This document shows, one piece after another, positions 12,790 through 24,668 of a DNA stretch of 64,000 nucleotides; the first letter of the stretch is position 1; the number at the start of each line of letters is the position of its first letter. This DNA is from Pipra filicauda (Eukaryota; Chordata; Aves; Passeriformes; Pipridae), in NCBI RefSeq assembly GCF_003945595.2, contig NW_024103874.1, positions 1,374,001 through 1,438,000 of the forward strand, read 5' to 3'. The notes under the pieces are model-generated. The model was not told the DNA's origin. It saw only the letters and a program-made list of their open reading frames with translations, and ran no database searches. The position numbers and the translations under genes were made by a program.

Positions 12790-13470
12790 CAGATGACCCA
12801 TGGAAGCAGGGCCAAAGAGTCCGTGCCTCTCCGTGTGTTGCACAGCCATTCCTGTCACAAGGTGCCCGTGCTCAGCTGTGTGATGCAGGAGGGAACGAGA
12901 CCTCTTGATCCTGGTACCACCCCTTGCCCAATCTCCCTGCCTTGGGCATTCAGCCCCTTCTCTGCGGTGTCACTGGTCCCATCCTGGCCCCAAGGACTGC
13001 CAGAGCCCCTCCAAACGCTGTGCAGTGCAGGTCCTTTGCCCTTTACCTCTGTTTAGGGCCACTGTTTCTAAAGCCCAGGGCCCTGGAGCTCCGTGTCTGC
13101 CCTGCACCCAGGGGACCCGCGTGGCCCCGGGGAGCAGTGAGGGGGTGACTCAGAGCCAGGCACCCGTGACCCAGAGCCAGGCAGAGCACCGGGATGTGCT
13201 GGGGCCTGTCTGGGCTCTCCCTGGGCACAGGAGGGGTTGTGCTGGGACAAGCAGCTGGCACAGGAGCTGGGAGTGCCCAGCCATGGCCCGCTTTGCCATA
13301 GCCTTGCCCAGGCAGGTCACCCCCTGCTCTGGGCCACTCCACACCTAGAAGTGAGGTGTGTGTGCAGGTGTGTCATACATAGACGTGAGGGCTGTTTGCA
13401 TGAGCAAGCACCATCCTGGGAGAAGCTCCCAGGGCAGCCACACTCTGCAGGGCATGGATAACTTCTGAGC
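12790..13470. other. GC-rich island, non-coding
   Basis: Composition rises abruptly from the AT-rich background to roughly 60% GC by eye, then falls again near 13470. CpG is not especially frequent and CA/TG dinucleotides are common, so it does not look like an unmethylated CpG island. Because stops are scarce at this composition, overlapping open frames appear on both strands (up to 147 codons at 12905-13348). They are rich in Pro, Ser, Gly and Cys and unrecognisable, and I treat them as artefacts. A short tandem duplication lies inside at 13146-13187. Confidence 0.6.
13146..13187. repeat. 21-bp tandem duplication
   Basis: Two adjacent 21-base units, 'tgactcagagccaggcaccc' plus g and 'tgacccagagccaggcagag' plus c, differ at only a few positions. 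It lies within the GC-rich island and may be the seed of a minisatellite. The first unit contains an AP-1-like TGACTCA. Confidence 0.85.
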
Positions 13471-16400
13471 TCTGTGTCTTTTATAGCTTAAAGCCTTGTG
13501 CAGGTCTTGGGTCTGCATCAAGGACCTCCCTTTTAAATCTGTGTTGTTTTACTGTCCTGCTCTTGCAGTTCTTCTCTCTCATCACACCCGATTCACTGTG
13601 ATGCTGAGTTTGCTTCAGTTCTGTTTGGGATATTCAACCCTTACCTGTCCCCCTTCAGTCATAAAATTGTGCATAGTAATTATACAAAAGGGAGAAACCG
13701 AGTCTCTCCATTTGTCTGGTGGAGGTGGGAGGTTACTGCTCCATTTTCCTGATTTATTTGCTGCTGCTCTGTGAATAATAGAACAAGCCTTCAGGACAGG
13801 AACTTAGACCAAGCAATGCTCACAGCATTATTTCCTTCTTTGGCTGTCTGAACCACCCACCAGCTTTCCATGCCTTGAGGTAGGAAAAGGAGTGTGTTGC
13901 TGGTGACCAATGTTCCTTGTCCTGCCATCACAAGCAGTTACTGGTGACAATATAAAGTGCCTGTGAAGAGGAAGGCTCATGCCATAGGGGTGAAGTAATA
14001 AAAATAAGGGCTATGTATGTTAGAGGTAGTGCTGGCAGGTAACAGGTGGTTTGTGGAAAAGAAAAAGCATGTATCCATGCTCCCTGCCTCTGGAATACAG
14101 CACGGAGAGGGGATGGTGGCTAAGCCAGGTGTCTTGTTTGCAGAGATACAGAGATCTGAGTGGCCTGCATTTATCACTAAACTGTAGCTTCCCCCAGGCA
14201 CTGGTGAATGATTTAGCAATGGCAGTGGGAAAGATGAGCAGCACAGAGCCAGGCAGGGTGTGATGCCCAGGAGGCTTGGGAAATCCAGGTGCCCTGAGCT
14301 GCCCGTTAGGGGCATTTCCATGTCTCCAGGAGCTGAGGCTGCTGTGAGCAGGGGATGGGAACTTGGCTGCACTGTTTGATCACGATCCATATCCATCAAA
14401 GCGGAAAAATGACAAACAAAGGGTTCTTTTTACTCATAATTTAGAAGGAAGTGTAAAATCTGGTGTGACAAGTTTAGTAAAATAAAGGCACAGGAAGGAG
14501 CCATTCAGTGCTTGCATGTGTCCCATAAAGAGGAGCAGTTCTCCTTGGCTCTGACCACTGCCTTGTAAATTTAGGAAAATAGCTATTTGGCAAACAAACA
14601 ATTCTTTTAATCTTTCTTTGCCCAATTATTATCATAATTTATTAACTCATCTTTTCTTTCTTCCTATTTGAATGTAGTTTTTGAATTGAATGTGACTGAC
14701 ATGTAGGCAAATAGAGTTCAAGACAGGGCAACAGGTTTGTTGGGAAAGGTGAAAGGAGAGAAACAGGAGATAGAAATTAGGACTTTGTAGTGGAAATATG
14801 GAAACCTGCATAGGAAGGGAGTTGATGGGAAGGTGGGACAATAGTGCCTTGCAGAGGATTTGTACAAAGCATGGTGTACAATCCTTGCTCATTTGACCTG
14901 CACTAAACATTTATCAACTCCTATCATCATTTTGGCTCCATTTTACAAAATTGGGATTGAAAATTTTAAAATTAGGAATTAGCACCATGTGACCATCACT
15001 GGAAGAGGATTGTATTGTGCAAAATATCAGCTGAAATGTTTCCCTCCCACCAGCTGAACCCACGTTAAAACTGTGTCTCCTTTTTGTGTGAAATTCTTTG
15101 CCTGCAAGGAAGGGATCTTTGTTGTCTCTCTCCATCACAGGATGGAGAGAAGAGAGCAAAGAAGGATGAGGTTTTGGGTATTTTTTGGAGAAGAGTGAAA
15201 AGCTCCCAAGTTTTATTGTATTTGTGAGAACTAAAGGGCTTTTCTAAGTTTTTCAAAAAGGGAGATGACCTGGTTACCATGTATAAGTGCCTTCAGGGCA
15301 AGGCATGCAATATATGTTTCTAATCTGGTGAAGAAAGAATAGGAAGAACCAGTGACTGGAAGAGGAGCAGCTGAAGTTCACCTTAGAGGGAAAGCATCGA
15401 GTAACAGGGCACTAAGCCTTGAGGGGGAAAAAAATTATGAAATGAAATAATAGTTTCTCATCTTGGTCAAGATGTCATTCTAAGAGAAGAGTTTTATTCA
15501 AACACAGATGATTGGATTTAAAGCAGATTGCAACAGATAAGGGGAATATCTCAAAATTCAGGGGTGGCCTGATGGCCTAGTGGAGCTATCTGTGGCTTTC
15601 CTAAATTGGTTATGGTCTTAAATAAATTAGAGACATGTCGAGTTGGAATAGCAGACCTCTGACTGTCTTCCTTTGCCCACTCTGACTCATACAATCTCTG
15701 TAAAGATATCTATATTTTGAGGGTGGGAAGGGAGTCCTGTGCTTTTAGTTTACCAAACATGTCATACTGGATTTTACACTTTCCTGTATATTACAAGAAA
15801 TCTAAATCTAGCAGTTGTGGCCAGATTCCAGTCCCTTTACATCATTTAGGTGGATAATTTGTTCCACTGTGTTTTTCTTTCTTCTCAGCTGTACCTTCTC
15901 TTTGAAGCCTCCAGCTACTGGATTGGGGAGGTAAATTATAGTCTTCCTTAGTCCTGAATTGTGCCTCTTGTTTCAATTTTTGGAACTCACATAATTGATT
16001 CATTGCAGGATTGCTTGCATTCATAGGATTAAATAGCTGGAACCCCTTTTCACAGAAGCTGCTGTGTGAAAATTGTTATGATACTTAAAAATGATCTTTT
16101 AGTACTTCCTTTCTTGGGGCTACAGGAGAAACAATGTCTTCTCTGTGCCATTAAGTGCAAAAAAGGTAGTTGCTCCGTTTTCAACATGTGCACTCGTTGG
16201 ATTGGTGTTGCTTCTTTGGTATATGTGCAGGTTTTAAAGGGTTATTGACCCTTTTTGCTTTATTTAGTGACAGAGATACCTGTGTGATAATTTGGCTCTG
16301 AATACTCATCATAGAATCCTAGATATCTGCTTTTATCTTTTGCAAAATTTCGTACCCATCTGATATCTCCAAGGTACCCATCAAACATGGAGAAGATGAA

Positions 16401-17270
16401 AATGGATCTTACTACTGTTTTAAAAGAGGAAAAAACAAGGGAAAATCTTCCCTTTTTCAGGACTGGGATGGAAGGTTAAAATCCTCTCAGACTTTCTTTT
16501 AACTGAAGGTGTCTTGTTCAGGCCACCCTCACACAAGTATTGAAAACTGCAGTGTCTTTCTCATCTGCTCAGTGTGAGCATCCCTTTAATACTAATTAAT
16601 GCCTGTTTGTGATGGACACCTGCAAACCAAGGTCAGGATTTTGTAGACTGCATTATTTTATTATCTTTGTGTATTTCTAAGGAGCTACTCTGGACAGATT
16701 TATACCATTAATACTTTTTCTTTTTTTTACACATGTTTAGATTTTTCTGTCCTAAACACAAACATATTTAGAAGAAATAAAAATGCAAATGAAGAGCTGG
16801 TTTGTGTTTGGTTAGTGAACAGAGCAGGAAGTGTAGATGTGCAAATGCCCAGCAGGCTCAGGGGTTAAACCTCCTCCCTTTAATTTTTACAATGGGTTCT
16901 CAACAACCAGTGTAAACAAAACTCAGCAAATTATTCCTTGTGCTGTGCTCAGCTGTCCAATGGCATACTCCTTTATTTCATATTATATACATGCTGCTTG
17001 AAAAGTAATTTAGGCAACTGGGGAAGTGCTGTGTGAGATGCAGAGGGAGTCTTAACCACCAGGAATTAACTTAAAATTTTAAGCTGTATAGTATACAAGT
17101 CACATAACCAGGAAGTCATTATTTTAGTCAATTCAATGAAGTGTCTAAGGCCTGGAGAAGAAAGTTAATGTAAAATTCATAAAAGAAGCCTCTGAAAAAT
17201 TTTGCACATAGGAAATCTGCTTGGAAAGCCCTGATTTAGTCCTGCCACATTCAAGCCACTCCAGCAGCTG
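13471..17270. other. Non-coding, mostly unique
   Basis: The open frames at 13977-14399 (minus) and nearby have no recognisable family and overlap each other. The only exon-like segment is 15889-15930. An octamer lies at 16783-16790. Confidence 0.55.
15889..15930 (+). other. Candidate exon, 42 nt
   Basis: A strong pyrimidine tract with acceptor 'tttttctttcttctcag' ends at 15888, and a donor 'gtaaat' follows 'ggggag' at 15931. Two frames are open: LYLLFEASSYWIGE in phase 0, and CTFSLKPPATGLG in the frame needing two upstream bases. A length divisible by three would keep frame. The donor is weaker than consensus. No homology is recognised. Confidence 0.16.
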
Positions 17271-17342
17271 AGTTTTACAATTGGACTGGGTCAGGAAGGT
17301 GCATGATTTGCCCAAGAGCATCTTAGGGAAGGAAAGACCAAC
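17271..17342 (-). mobile_element. MIR/L2-like relic, weak
   Basis: The plus strand shows 'gttttacaattggactgggt' followed by 'gcatgatttgcccaagagca'. This parallels the MIR reverse-complement order 'ttttacagatgaggaaactgagg' then 'gtgacttgcccaaggtcac'. The rest of the element is not recognisable. The family call rests on about 45 aligned positions. Confidence 0.38.
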
Positions 17343-17857
17343 GTGTTCCAGAAACAACAGGTTGGCCCAGCAAAGCAGATGGTCTTTGAGGTGGCCTGGA
17401 GTTTTGCATCCAGTCTCACCAGTGAGCAAAACCAGGAGCTTCTTGAAGAGACAGGGGGGTGGGATGGAATAGGAAAAATCAGAGACAAAGAAAATAAAAA
17501 TAAAAGTTTAAAAATCCTGCTGTGGGTTTGGCAGACAACAAAGAAAACAGAACTGGATGAAGGCAAGCCTTTGTCACAAGAATTTTCTTCTGAAAAACAT
17601 GGCTTTAACCAAACCTTGGGATAGTCCAGACTTTTTTTCCCCTCCCCTTACAAAATGTTGAGGGGTTTGATGAAATTTTATTAAAAAGAAAAAATTAGTG
17701 AAAATTTTTGACTTTCAGGGTAATTTTTTTCCTTATAAAATGTATATTAAGAAAGGTTCAACAGTCAACATAATAATAAACCAGTCTTAGTTCACTGAAA
17801 CTGATTGACTAAATTTAAATTTTGCTGAATTATTCCCTGTTTTAAATCCCATTGGTG

Positions 17858-17976
17858 CTGATATTTTGTCTTTTTGTCCTGATCCCAGATTATTATTATT
17901 TAACTTATATGTTTTGCTTTATAAAAGGTTATTTATCAACAAGCTCTCTTCAGAAACTGCCCTGAATTGGTCCAGC
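17858..17976 (+). repeat. Unnamed diverged repeat, copy A
   Basis: First of two related copies in this window (the other is 19593-19743). Shared co-linear blocks are: 'ctgatattttg' here against 'ctgaacattttgg'; 'gtcctgatcc' plus 'gattatt'; 'attatttaact' followed by 'atgt'; 'ttataaaa'; and 'ttcagaaac' followed after a short gap by 'gtccagc' against 'gtacagc'. The copies are in the same orientation about 1.7 kb apart. I do not recognise the family. It may be an old interspersed repeat or a decayed local tandem duplication. Which strand is sense is unknown. Confidence 0.55.
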
Positions 17977-19592
17977 TGAGTACGCAGCACCGATGTGCAT
18001 ATAAGGTTGTTCTTGCATTTACTCTTTCCTTCTCACTCTTACACAGCAGCTTCCAAACATGCATTTCTGAAACCAACCACAGTGGGATTGAAAGCCCAAC
18101 AGGGATCAGTTTAATCTGTTTTTATGAGAAGGATCCTGTGGGCTGCAGTGGGTGCTGTCTCTAACACTGAAGTAGAGCTGTGCATCAGAGCTGCACTTTC
18201 TGCAGGTGGTGTAACACAGGATTGAAAGTTAACACACAATCCTGTCCACTGGCTGTAAGCAACTGTATTTAGTTGCATTTTCCATGGAATTTCCTCCTTC
18301 CCCCTCCTCCAGCTCAGCATTAGTTGGTATATTAGTCCCTCAGCCACTGTAAGCAAAGGATTACTCAAGCACATAACGTGCAGCAGAAATGTCAGACTTC
18401 TGCAATCACCTGTAATCAGTCACAGCTCATATCAAAGAGGCTGGAGCTGCACTATAACTGGCTTGGAAAGTGCATGTAATGCAATCACCTTCTGTGCATT
18501 CAGTAAAGGATTCTATATTTTTGAAAAGCACCTTCAAACTAAGGATTTACAACAAGGTCCTCTTGAAATGCGTTGCCACGTCTATCCATTTGTCCTGCAA
18601 AAGGAACACGTAATTTTTGCCCATTTAAGAGAAAAAAACCCGCCAAGCATCGATACCTCCCCAGGATTCTGAGGCTTCTCTTCTTGTTTCTCTAGTAAAT
18701 GTAATTGTGGTAAGTTGAGACGTTATGGTTTATCCCTGTCAGAGGCCAGACACAACTCTCAAAGCCTTGAGGGAAGTGTGATGGGCATCAAAGTGGGTCT
18801 GGAAGGACCTCATGCAACCCCTGGGCGACTCGTTGTGCATCCATGCTTTAACAGGAAGCTTTCTTTGTTCTAAGATTTACATTTTGTTTTCTGCAGCAGG
18901 CTTTGTTTCTGCTTGAAGAGTTCTTCTCCTCCATGGTTAAAAAGTCTCTTCTTGCTTGCTGCTGGCTGTGCAGTGCCCGGTGAATGAGTTTTGATAATTT
19001 CTGTTGGGATTAATTAATTAATTGCAAATGTCTTCAGGCCAAATTGTGAGTTTGCATGTCAGGATGCTGTACATAATCAACAAAAATCACTCAGGGGCTT
19101 GACATTATGGAGGTTACATGGAGACTGTGAGAGGAGCACATTCATTCCATATTAGTCAAAACTTTGTATATGTTATTTATAGACCAATTCCTATTTTATG
19201 ACTTCTCATAGTCAGAAGCACAGATTTAAGATGAAATGTTAGGATAATAACCAAAGCAGCAAGATGATTCCTTTAATTGAGCCTATTTGATGGAATTGCA
19301 AAATTTTTTAATAGAATGACTTAACAATAGTAATTGAGAAGTAAGACTGTGGAAGAAACAAAGATCCATGGTAATATTTCAGGTTAGATGGAACACTGCT
19401 ATCCCAAATGAATGAGCACTAATGAAGCATTGTATGAACTTCCATAGACTGGCTACACCAGCTGAGTGAAGGGCACAGGATACATGATAAAGTTCAGAGA
19501 AAGATCTTTAATGTGGATGTTATCATCACCAACTGACCCATGAGAATAAACAGTGCGTGAGACACATAAAAAGCATTTTTAAAATTTATAAA
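17977..19592. other. Non-coding spacer between repeat copies
   Basis: Unique sequence between the two copies of the unnamed repeat. A palindromic (TTAA)n stretch lies at about 19009-19022. A 14-base interval with splice-like ends near 18700-18713 is too short to be credible. Confidence 0.55.
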
Positions 19593-19743
19593 CCTGAACA
19601 TTTTGGCTTCTGTCCTGATCCTTGATTATTGGGTTGTGGTTTTTGGTTTGGTTTTGTTTTGTTTTGTTTTTTTTTTTATTATTTAACTGACATGTCCTGT
19701 CTTATAAAAAGCCTATTCAGAAACCACGCTGCGTTAGTACAGC
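19593..19743 (+). repeat. Unnamed diverged repeat, copy B
   Basis: Second copy of the repeat at 17858-17976. It carries the same blocks in the same order but is interrupted at about 19631-19673 by a G/T tract that grades into (GTTTT)n and a T-run and has no counterpart in copy A. Downstream blocks ('attatttaact', 'cttataaaa', 'ttcagaaac', 'gtacagc') resume normally. The interruption could be microsatellite expansion or insertion of a short T-tailed element. Confidence 0.55.
19631..19679. repeat. G/T tract with (GTTTT)n and T-run
   Basis: The tract begins 'gggttgtggtttttggtttg', continues through GTTTT units and ends in about 12 T. It interrupts repeat copy B. Such tracts are frequent in songbird introns. 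Confidence 0.9.
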
Positions 19744-22264
19744 AAAGTTGAGGCAAACTCAGCTGCACAAAGGCTTTATGGTCTATAACAGGAGGCAGAT
19801 TTTCTGAATGTCTTATATTTGCACTTTGAAATCATCAGTTTAAATCCCCTTGGCAGTGAAAGCATTGTTGTTTCTGCTGGATTCACCACTTTCCTCGGTC
19901 AAGGACTCTGATCTTGCTGGTTCAAGTAGGTGCTTATGGTTTTGATCCATAGAGTGTTTCCATCTCTGTCCTACCCTGAGTTTCTTGGGGGTTTTGCCCT
20001 ATTAGTGAGTGCAACTCATTGATGTTAAGTGTGCAACGTACCCACACCCAGTATGTTACCAGTCAGTAGCCAGTTTTCCCCCAGTAGGGCCTGAGGAAAA
20101 CCTACCAGGCTGGCTTGCCTTTCCCTGAGCAGCAGTGCTGTGTTTGTACTGTTTTCATTTCAGGAGCAAAGAATCTGACTCTAAAGCAAAAAAAAATATG
20201 GAAATTTGCAAGCAGGATACCTTTGGTGTTGCTGTCTGTGGTTTTATTTATCACTATGTGACAAATACGTGAGCGCTGTGTGTGCTCAGGCTGGCATAGG
20301 CAGTTAACAACCACTGGAAGAAGGCTGAGGAGAAACAAAAATCTCAGCCACCCAGCATGGCTGTTCAGAAACTTAAAAACCTCTAGAAAAGTTATAGTTA
20401 AACAGTTTTCAAAAAGAGAAGGGGGAAAAAAAAAAAGCAACCATCAAAAACTACTACACTTTGAGATAACCTGGAACAATTTTACGTCTGACTCTGGATT
20501 CCATCAAGCTCTTCTACAACCTTACTGTCCATAAGCCACAGCATTCGAAAAGTAAGTTCTTGCTGCCCCTTCCTTTCTACCGTGGGTCAGAAGAACTGTC
20601 CTCAGTGCACGAGAAATGATTTATTTTACGTGTTCATCCAAACAGATTCTGAACTTGCGCTTTTAATGCTCGATGATAGAGCCTAAGACTTTGCAGACTT
20701 TGTGCTATTTACATTTTTGGCTGGATGTTTTGGTTGCATAACCAGGTGCACATGGAAATCTGGCACGCAGCAAAATGCTCTAAACATGCGTGAAAATGCA
20801 GCATATGGTTGGTGAGGTTGAACAGTATTTAAAGGTTATCTTTGCTGTCAACATTTAAGATTTTTAAGGATGTTGCTGTAATAACACCAAAGCTGTGTCT
20901 GGTTGACTTGAAAACTGTACTCCAAGAAAGAAGCTTTGTCTTGGCCTTTGATATCAGGATTTTGTTAAAAAGGATGTAAAATAGTAATTCAAATGTGGGG
21001 GGTTTTTAACCTGTGAATGTTCTTTCGTTCCAAGCACTTGACTATAGACTTTCATAAGCATTAGAAGTAGGTGGGACAAATGCAGCTGTCATAGAAACTG
21101 GGTGTCATTGACTAGAATTGGCCAGTTGTGCCTGCAGTTATTTGATTTATAAGTATATTTATCTTTTGTGCATGTGGAGATTAGACATATACTATGACCG
21201 TGTTGGAGCATATATTTCACTAAATCAAAAAAGTATATGTAAACAGATGCCATAGTAAAATCTGCTGTTAAAATTCAGGGTACAGACAATATTCCTAGAT
21301 ATTTTCCAGGGATATTAGAGCTCCAGAAGGCAGCATCACAACTTGATCTCCCTTTCAGCTCTCTAGAATTTGTTTTTCAAACATCAGGGCCTGGACAAGC
21401 AAAGCAGAAATGGGAGGAAAGACCTACTTTTCAGCTCTTGCAGTGTAAAAGGGTTGAAGTAGCACGAGGGACTCCCTGGAAGAGAAGGGAGGATGCTTCC
21501 AACCCAAGTACTGCAAAAGGTGACCATAAAACTGCCCTCCAGAGGGCTTGTGTTATATGTTGTCCATGGGATGGACATCCCTCGAAGCATCCTTTGAAAT
21601 CACAGTCATCCTGATAAACTCTGATTCCCACTGTATTTTTGGGATTGCTCTATATGTAATCTTGTTCTTCCTGATCTTTCACATTTTCACTTGGCCCAAC
21701 ATGGAGCTCTCCCCACTGGAGGAGTTGGAAGGTAATCTATCTCTTCATGGTCCAAATCTGGATCACATTCATGGTTAGGCCCTCACCCTTTAATCAGTCC
21801 CTGTTTGCAAAATCCCATCTTTCACAGTATTCCACAGGGTGGGTTGGGTTTTTTTTGGTTTGGTTTTCTTTTTTTTATTTATTTGTGGACTTCATCTGGT
21901 ACAAAGGTTTAAACTACAGAAGTAATTTAAAATATCGTGGCATTTCCTTTCTTAATTAATCCCAACTGTTTTCCTTGGTAGTACAGAAAGTATCAGTATT
22001 TGATGAGGACATTATGCCTTCATCACTGGGGCAGTGGATTCTTCCTGCCGAGTCTGTAAACAGCAGACAAGCCACAGAGTTCAGCCTTCATGTTCTGGTT
22101 TTCATTAAGCCCAGACTAGAGGAGCACCCAGCTGTGTCTTCCTGTAAGGTCTGTCAGTCTTCCAAAGCTTGTTAACATGCTAATATAAAAGGAAATAGGG
22201 CTGACTTCAAGGAATTTACAACTAGTCTTAAACTTCAAAGACTAGAGCTACATCTCTTCAATTC

Positions 22265-22287
22265 AACAACAACAACAACAACAAAAA
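22265..22287. repeat. (AAC)n microsatellite
   Basis: Six uninterrupted AAC units followed by A-rich sequence. Likely length-polymorphic between individuals. Confidence 0.95.
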
Positions 22288-22599
22288 TCCTATCATAAAA
22301 GTTCTGTTACCCTACGAGAACAGATCTCTGTACATTGAACACTTGAGCCATAATATATGATGCCACATTTTTTTGTTGCAAGTTGCAACACAAAGCCTCC
22401 TTGCAGTTGTGAAACTTTGTTCATAGCTGGTAGGTTTGATCAGAGACAAGATAAATTGCTGTCCAGCCCACAATTAGAATATCAGGAATGAAGTTGTCAA
22501 TCTCTCCTTCCCTAAACCTGTTTTCTATGTAAATGTTTGCAGTGGGATGGTGGGTTGGGTTTGAACAGTAGGCAGCATTCTCAGGTGGCAGGAACTGGA

Positions 22600-22665
22600 A
22601 GAACTCCGATGACTTCAAGGGAATTACTCCTGTTCTTAACATCTGAACATTTGGCTCAATCTGAG
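22600..22665 (+). mobile_element. Old sauropsid repeat relic, tentative
   Basis: The segment 'gatgacttcaagggaattac' followed by 'tcctgttcttaac' and 'ggctcaatctg' resembles an interspersed repeat common in turtles, crocodilians and birds. From memory that repeat reads 'attgacttcaatggagttac', 'tcctgatttacacc' and 'cagaatctgg'. I cannot name the family reliably. About 20 bases further on, 22690-22722 contains 'gatgttcaaacaaggttgga', faintly like an old CR1 tail, so the locus may be a composite. Confidence 0.35.
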
Positions 22666-23788
22666 GAAACATCTGCAGTGCCATCTGAAGATGTTCAAAC
22701 AAGGTTGGACACATTCTGGTTGATTTTCATGGAAAAAAAGAGCACTGTTGTGTGGAAGCAGGGTGAGGCACCTTTTTGAGCTGAAGAATGACTCACTGTT
22801 CTCATTCCATGTGGGCAAAGGGACGTGCAGGAAGGATTATATGAGGCAAACACTTAGTGATACTTCCCCAACCTCCAGTGATTTGAGGATTAGGGACTTC
22901 CTGAATTGGGATCAATATTATTTATGTCAAGAAGCAATGAATGATTTTTTTTTTCCATCTCCTACTGTATCTTTTCTTTAGTTAAATGGATAACATGAAA
23001 GATTGATTGCAAATGCCTCTAACTCCTTGGAGTGCTCTCTGCTCCTATTGGAGCCTATAGGAGCTTTCAGGTCTTGCAGGAACGTAGTGGAATGAGGTCG
23101 CACATCCCTGAACTTCTCAGATGGTTACATTTCATCAGTGCTAAGAGTAAGTTGCCATTTTTATCATCTGTAGATCAGATCTCTGATAAGGGAAGAACAC
23201 CTCAGACATTCAATAGCATACTATTGATGTTGGAAAAGATTTCCATTAACATTCTCCTGTGAAGAAAAAGAAAGCGGAAGAATTTAAATGCATAGAAATA
23301 AGAGTTGTTGCACAGCTGAGATAATTATATATTGAAGGGCTTTGGCAGGGACCCCAAGCAATATGTGTCAGGTGACACATCCAGAAGTCATTTGAGGAGA
23401 TTTCATCATGGGCTTATTTTTTATTTTTATGGAGATTGAACTCTTTGTGTCAAGGAACTATAAGAATTTGTGTGTATTCGCTTAACCTCAAAATTGCTTG
23501 CTTTGGTCACCCAGAAATATTAAAAGCAACTCAGTGCAGGAGGATAAAAATGGCAAAGCAGCATATTAAACTCAGCTGTTATTCACACTATTCCTTCTCT
23601 GACAGCTTGTTAAAAATGTTGGGAGGACAGGTGCTGCTGTTATACTTTCCTTATTCGGTGCTAATTAGAGCAAACACAGAATCAAAAATGGTTTCTAAAG
23701 GGAGCTGATTGTTTTAATAGGAATTAATTGAAAATCCATCCCACAGTGGTGCAGAAGGCCACGGGGAGCAATGTTTAGATTCACTTAC

Positions 23789-23838
23789 CAACCTGTTTTG
23801 TGCTCCTTGCAAGTGGAGTTGTTGTGACTGTGTCCACA
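23789..23838 (-). other. Candidate minus-strand exon, 50 nt
   Basis: On the minus strand, 'ttccctctctgtggtttcccag' forms a good acceptor (its AG is at plus 23839-23840), and 'gtaagt' (plus 23783-23788) is a perfect donor. All three frames of the 50 bases are open; one reads CGHSHNNSTCKEHKTG. It is flanked by sequence with no other exon-like signals on this strand. It may be a pseudo-exon or an exon of an antisense or non-coding transcript. Confidence 0.2.
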
Positions 23839-24640
23839 CTGGGAAACCACAGAGAGGGAAGACTGTAGACCTGGATGGTTGGGCTGGTGCCAGAACCAAG
23901 CACAGATGTGTCAGGGTTACGTTTTCCAGTTTTCTTTTGTCTTGGGGGAGCTAAAGCAGAGATGGGAAAGGTAACAGGTTATGTATCTACCCTGCTGCTG
24001 TGTCTAGAGATAGCGTTTGCAAAGTGACAGCACCTGGGCCAGATGTCCCATAAACTAAGCTTTGCAGGTTGTTTCTCTCGTGCCTTTATACTACTCATGG
24101 CTGCAGTCTCCACCCTGTTCAGTTGGCTGAGTCCTCCCATGTGTAGGAATTTCTGCTCTGTATTGGCTTGTGTTGGTCTTATCAAAGGTCACTGGAAAAT
24201 AACACCCCCCCCAACACAAATAAAAGAGTTCTTATGTAAAAAGCTAAACTGCCCCTTAGAGCCTTTGTTTCGCCAACAGCAAAGCTGGGCATTTAGGCAG
24301 TGATGTGCCCTTTTTTTCAATGTTCTTGAAAACCCCATTTTAAGAGGAAAAAAATGATAGGAAAGGCTGCATCAGTCTTGTTAAATTCCTGGGAATGGAG
24401 CTAAATATGATATGGTGTGTATCTATTGCCTGCTGCCAAAAGCACCTCAATTTTGTCAGAGAAAAATGGTAGGAGACACTGTGCCATAAGCTGATAAGGT
24501 CATATTAAATCAGCTGTCTGTTGAGTCTCACATATTTTATATATAGTCATCCCCTGAGGGTGTTGTGTTCAGCCCCTTGGACAGCCAGCACATAGGTGAT
24601 GGCTGACAAGCACAGCAAATCAGCTAGAAGGAAACCACAC

Positions 24641-24668
24641 TTTTTTTTTTTTTTTGGGGGTGGGGGGG
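24641..24668. repeat. T15 followed by G-rich run
   Basis: Fifteen T followed by five G, one T and seven G. This strand asymmetry is prone to slippage and sequencing error. Confidence 0.95.

Larger units (their letters stand above)
19744..23788. other. Non-coding
   Basis: Contains the (AAC)n run and the tentative repeat relic at 22600-22665. The interval 23080-23146 ends in a good donor (gtaagt) and is open in one frame, but its acceptor has a weak pyrimidine tract. Confidence 0.5.

Noticed and set aside
12905..13348. 147-codon open frame in the GC-rich island
   Set aside because: Overlapping frames are open on both strands because GC-rich DNA has few stops. It is Pro/Ser/Cys-rich with no domain or splice structure.
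13977..14399. 140-codon minus-strand open frame
   Set aside because: No recognisable protein; overlaps other open frames; no promoter or splice context.
15842..16024. 60-codon minus-strand frame with charged, protein-like composition
   Set aside because: No homology, no splice sites on that strand, and length is well within chance.
16309..16326. 'catagaatcctaga' as a CR1 terminal repeat
   Set aside because: A single partial unit, with no CR1 body beside it.
18690..18717. 14-base micro-exon between good splice signals
   Set aside because: Too short for normal exon definition and contains a stop in one frame.
18797..18832. CR1-like antisense fragment ('ctggaaggacctcatgcaac')
   Set aside because: Only one short block resembles the family and the neighbouring CR1 blocks are absent.
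23080..23146. Exon-like interval with gtaagt donor
   Set aside because: Acceptor lacks a convincing pyrimidine tract; the open frame simply continues into the flanks.
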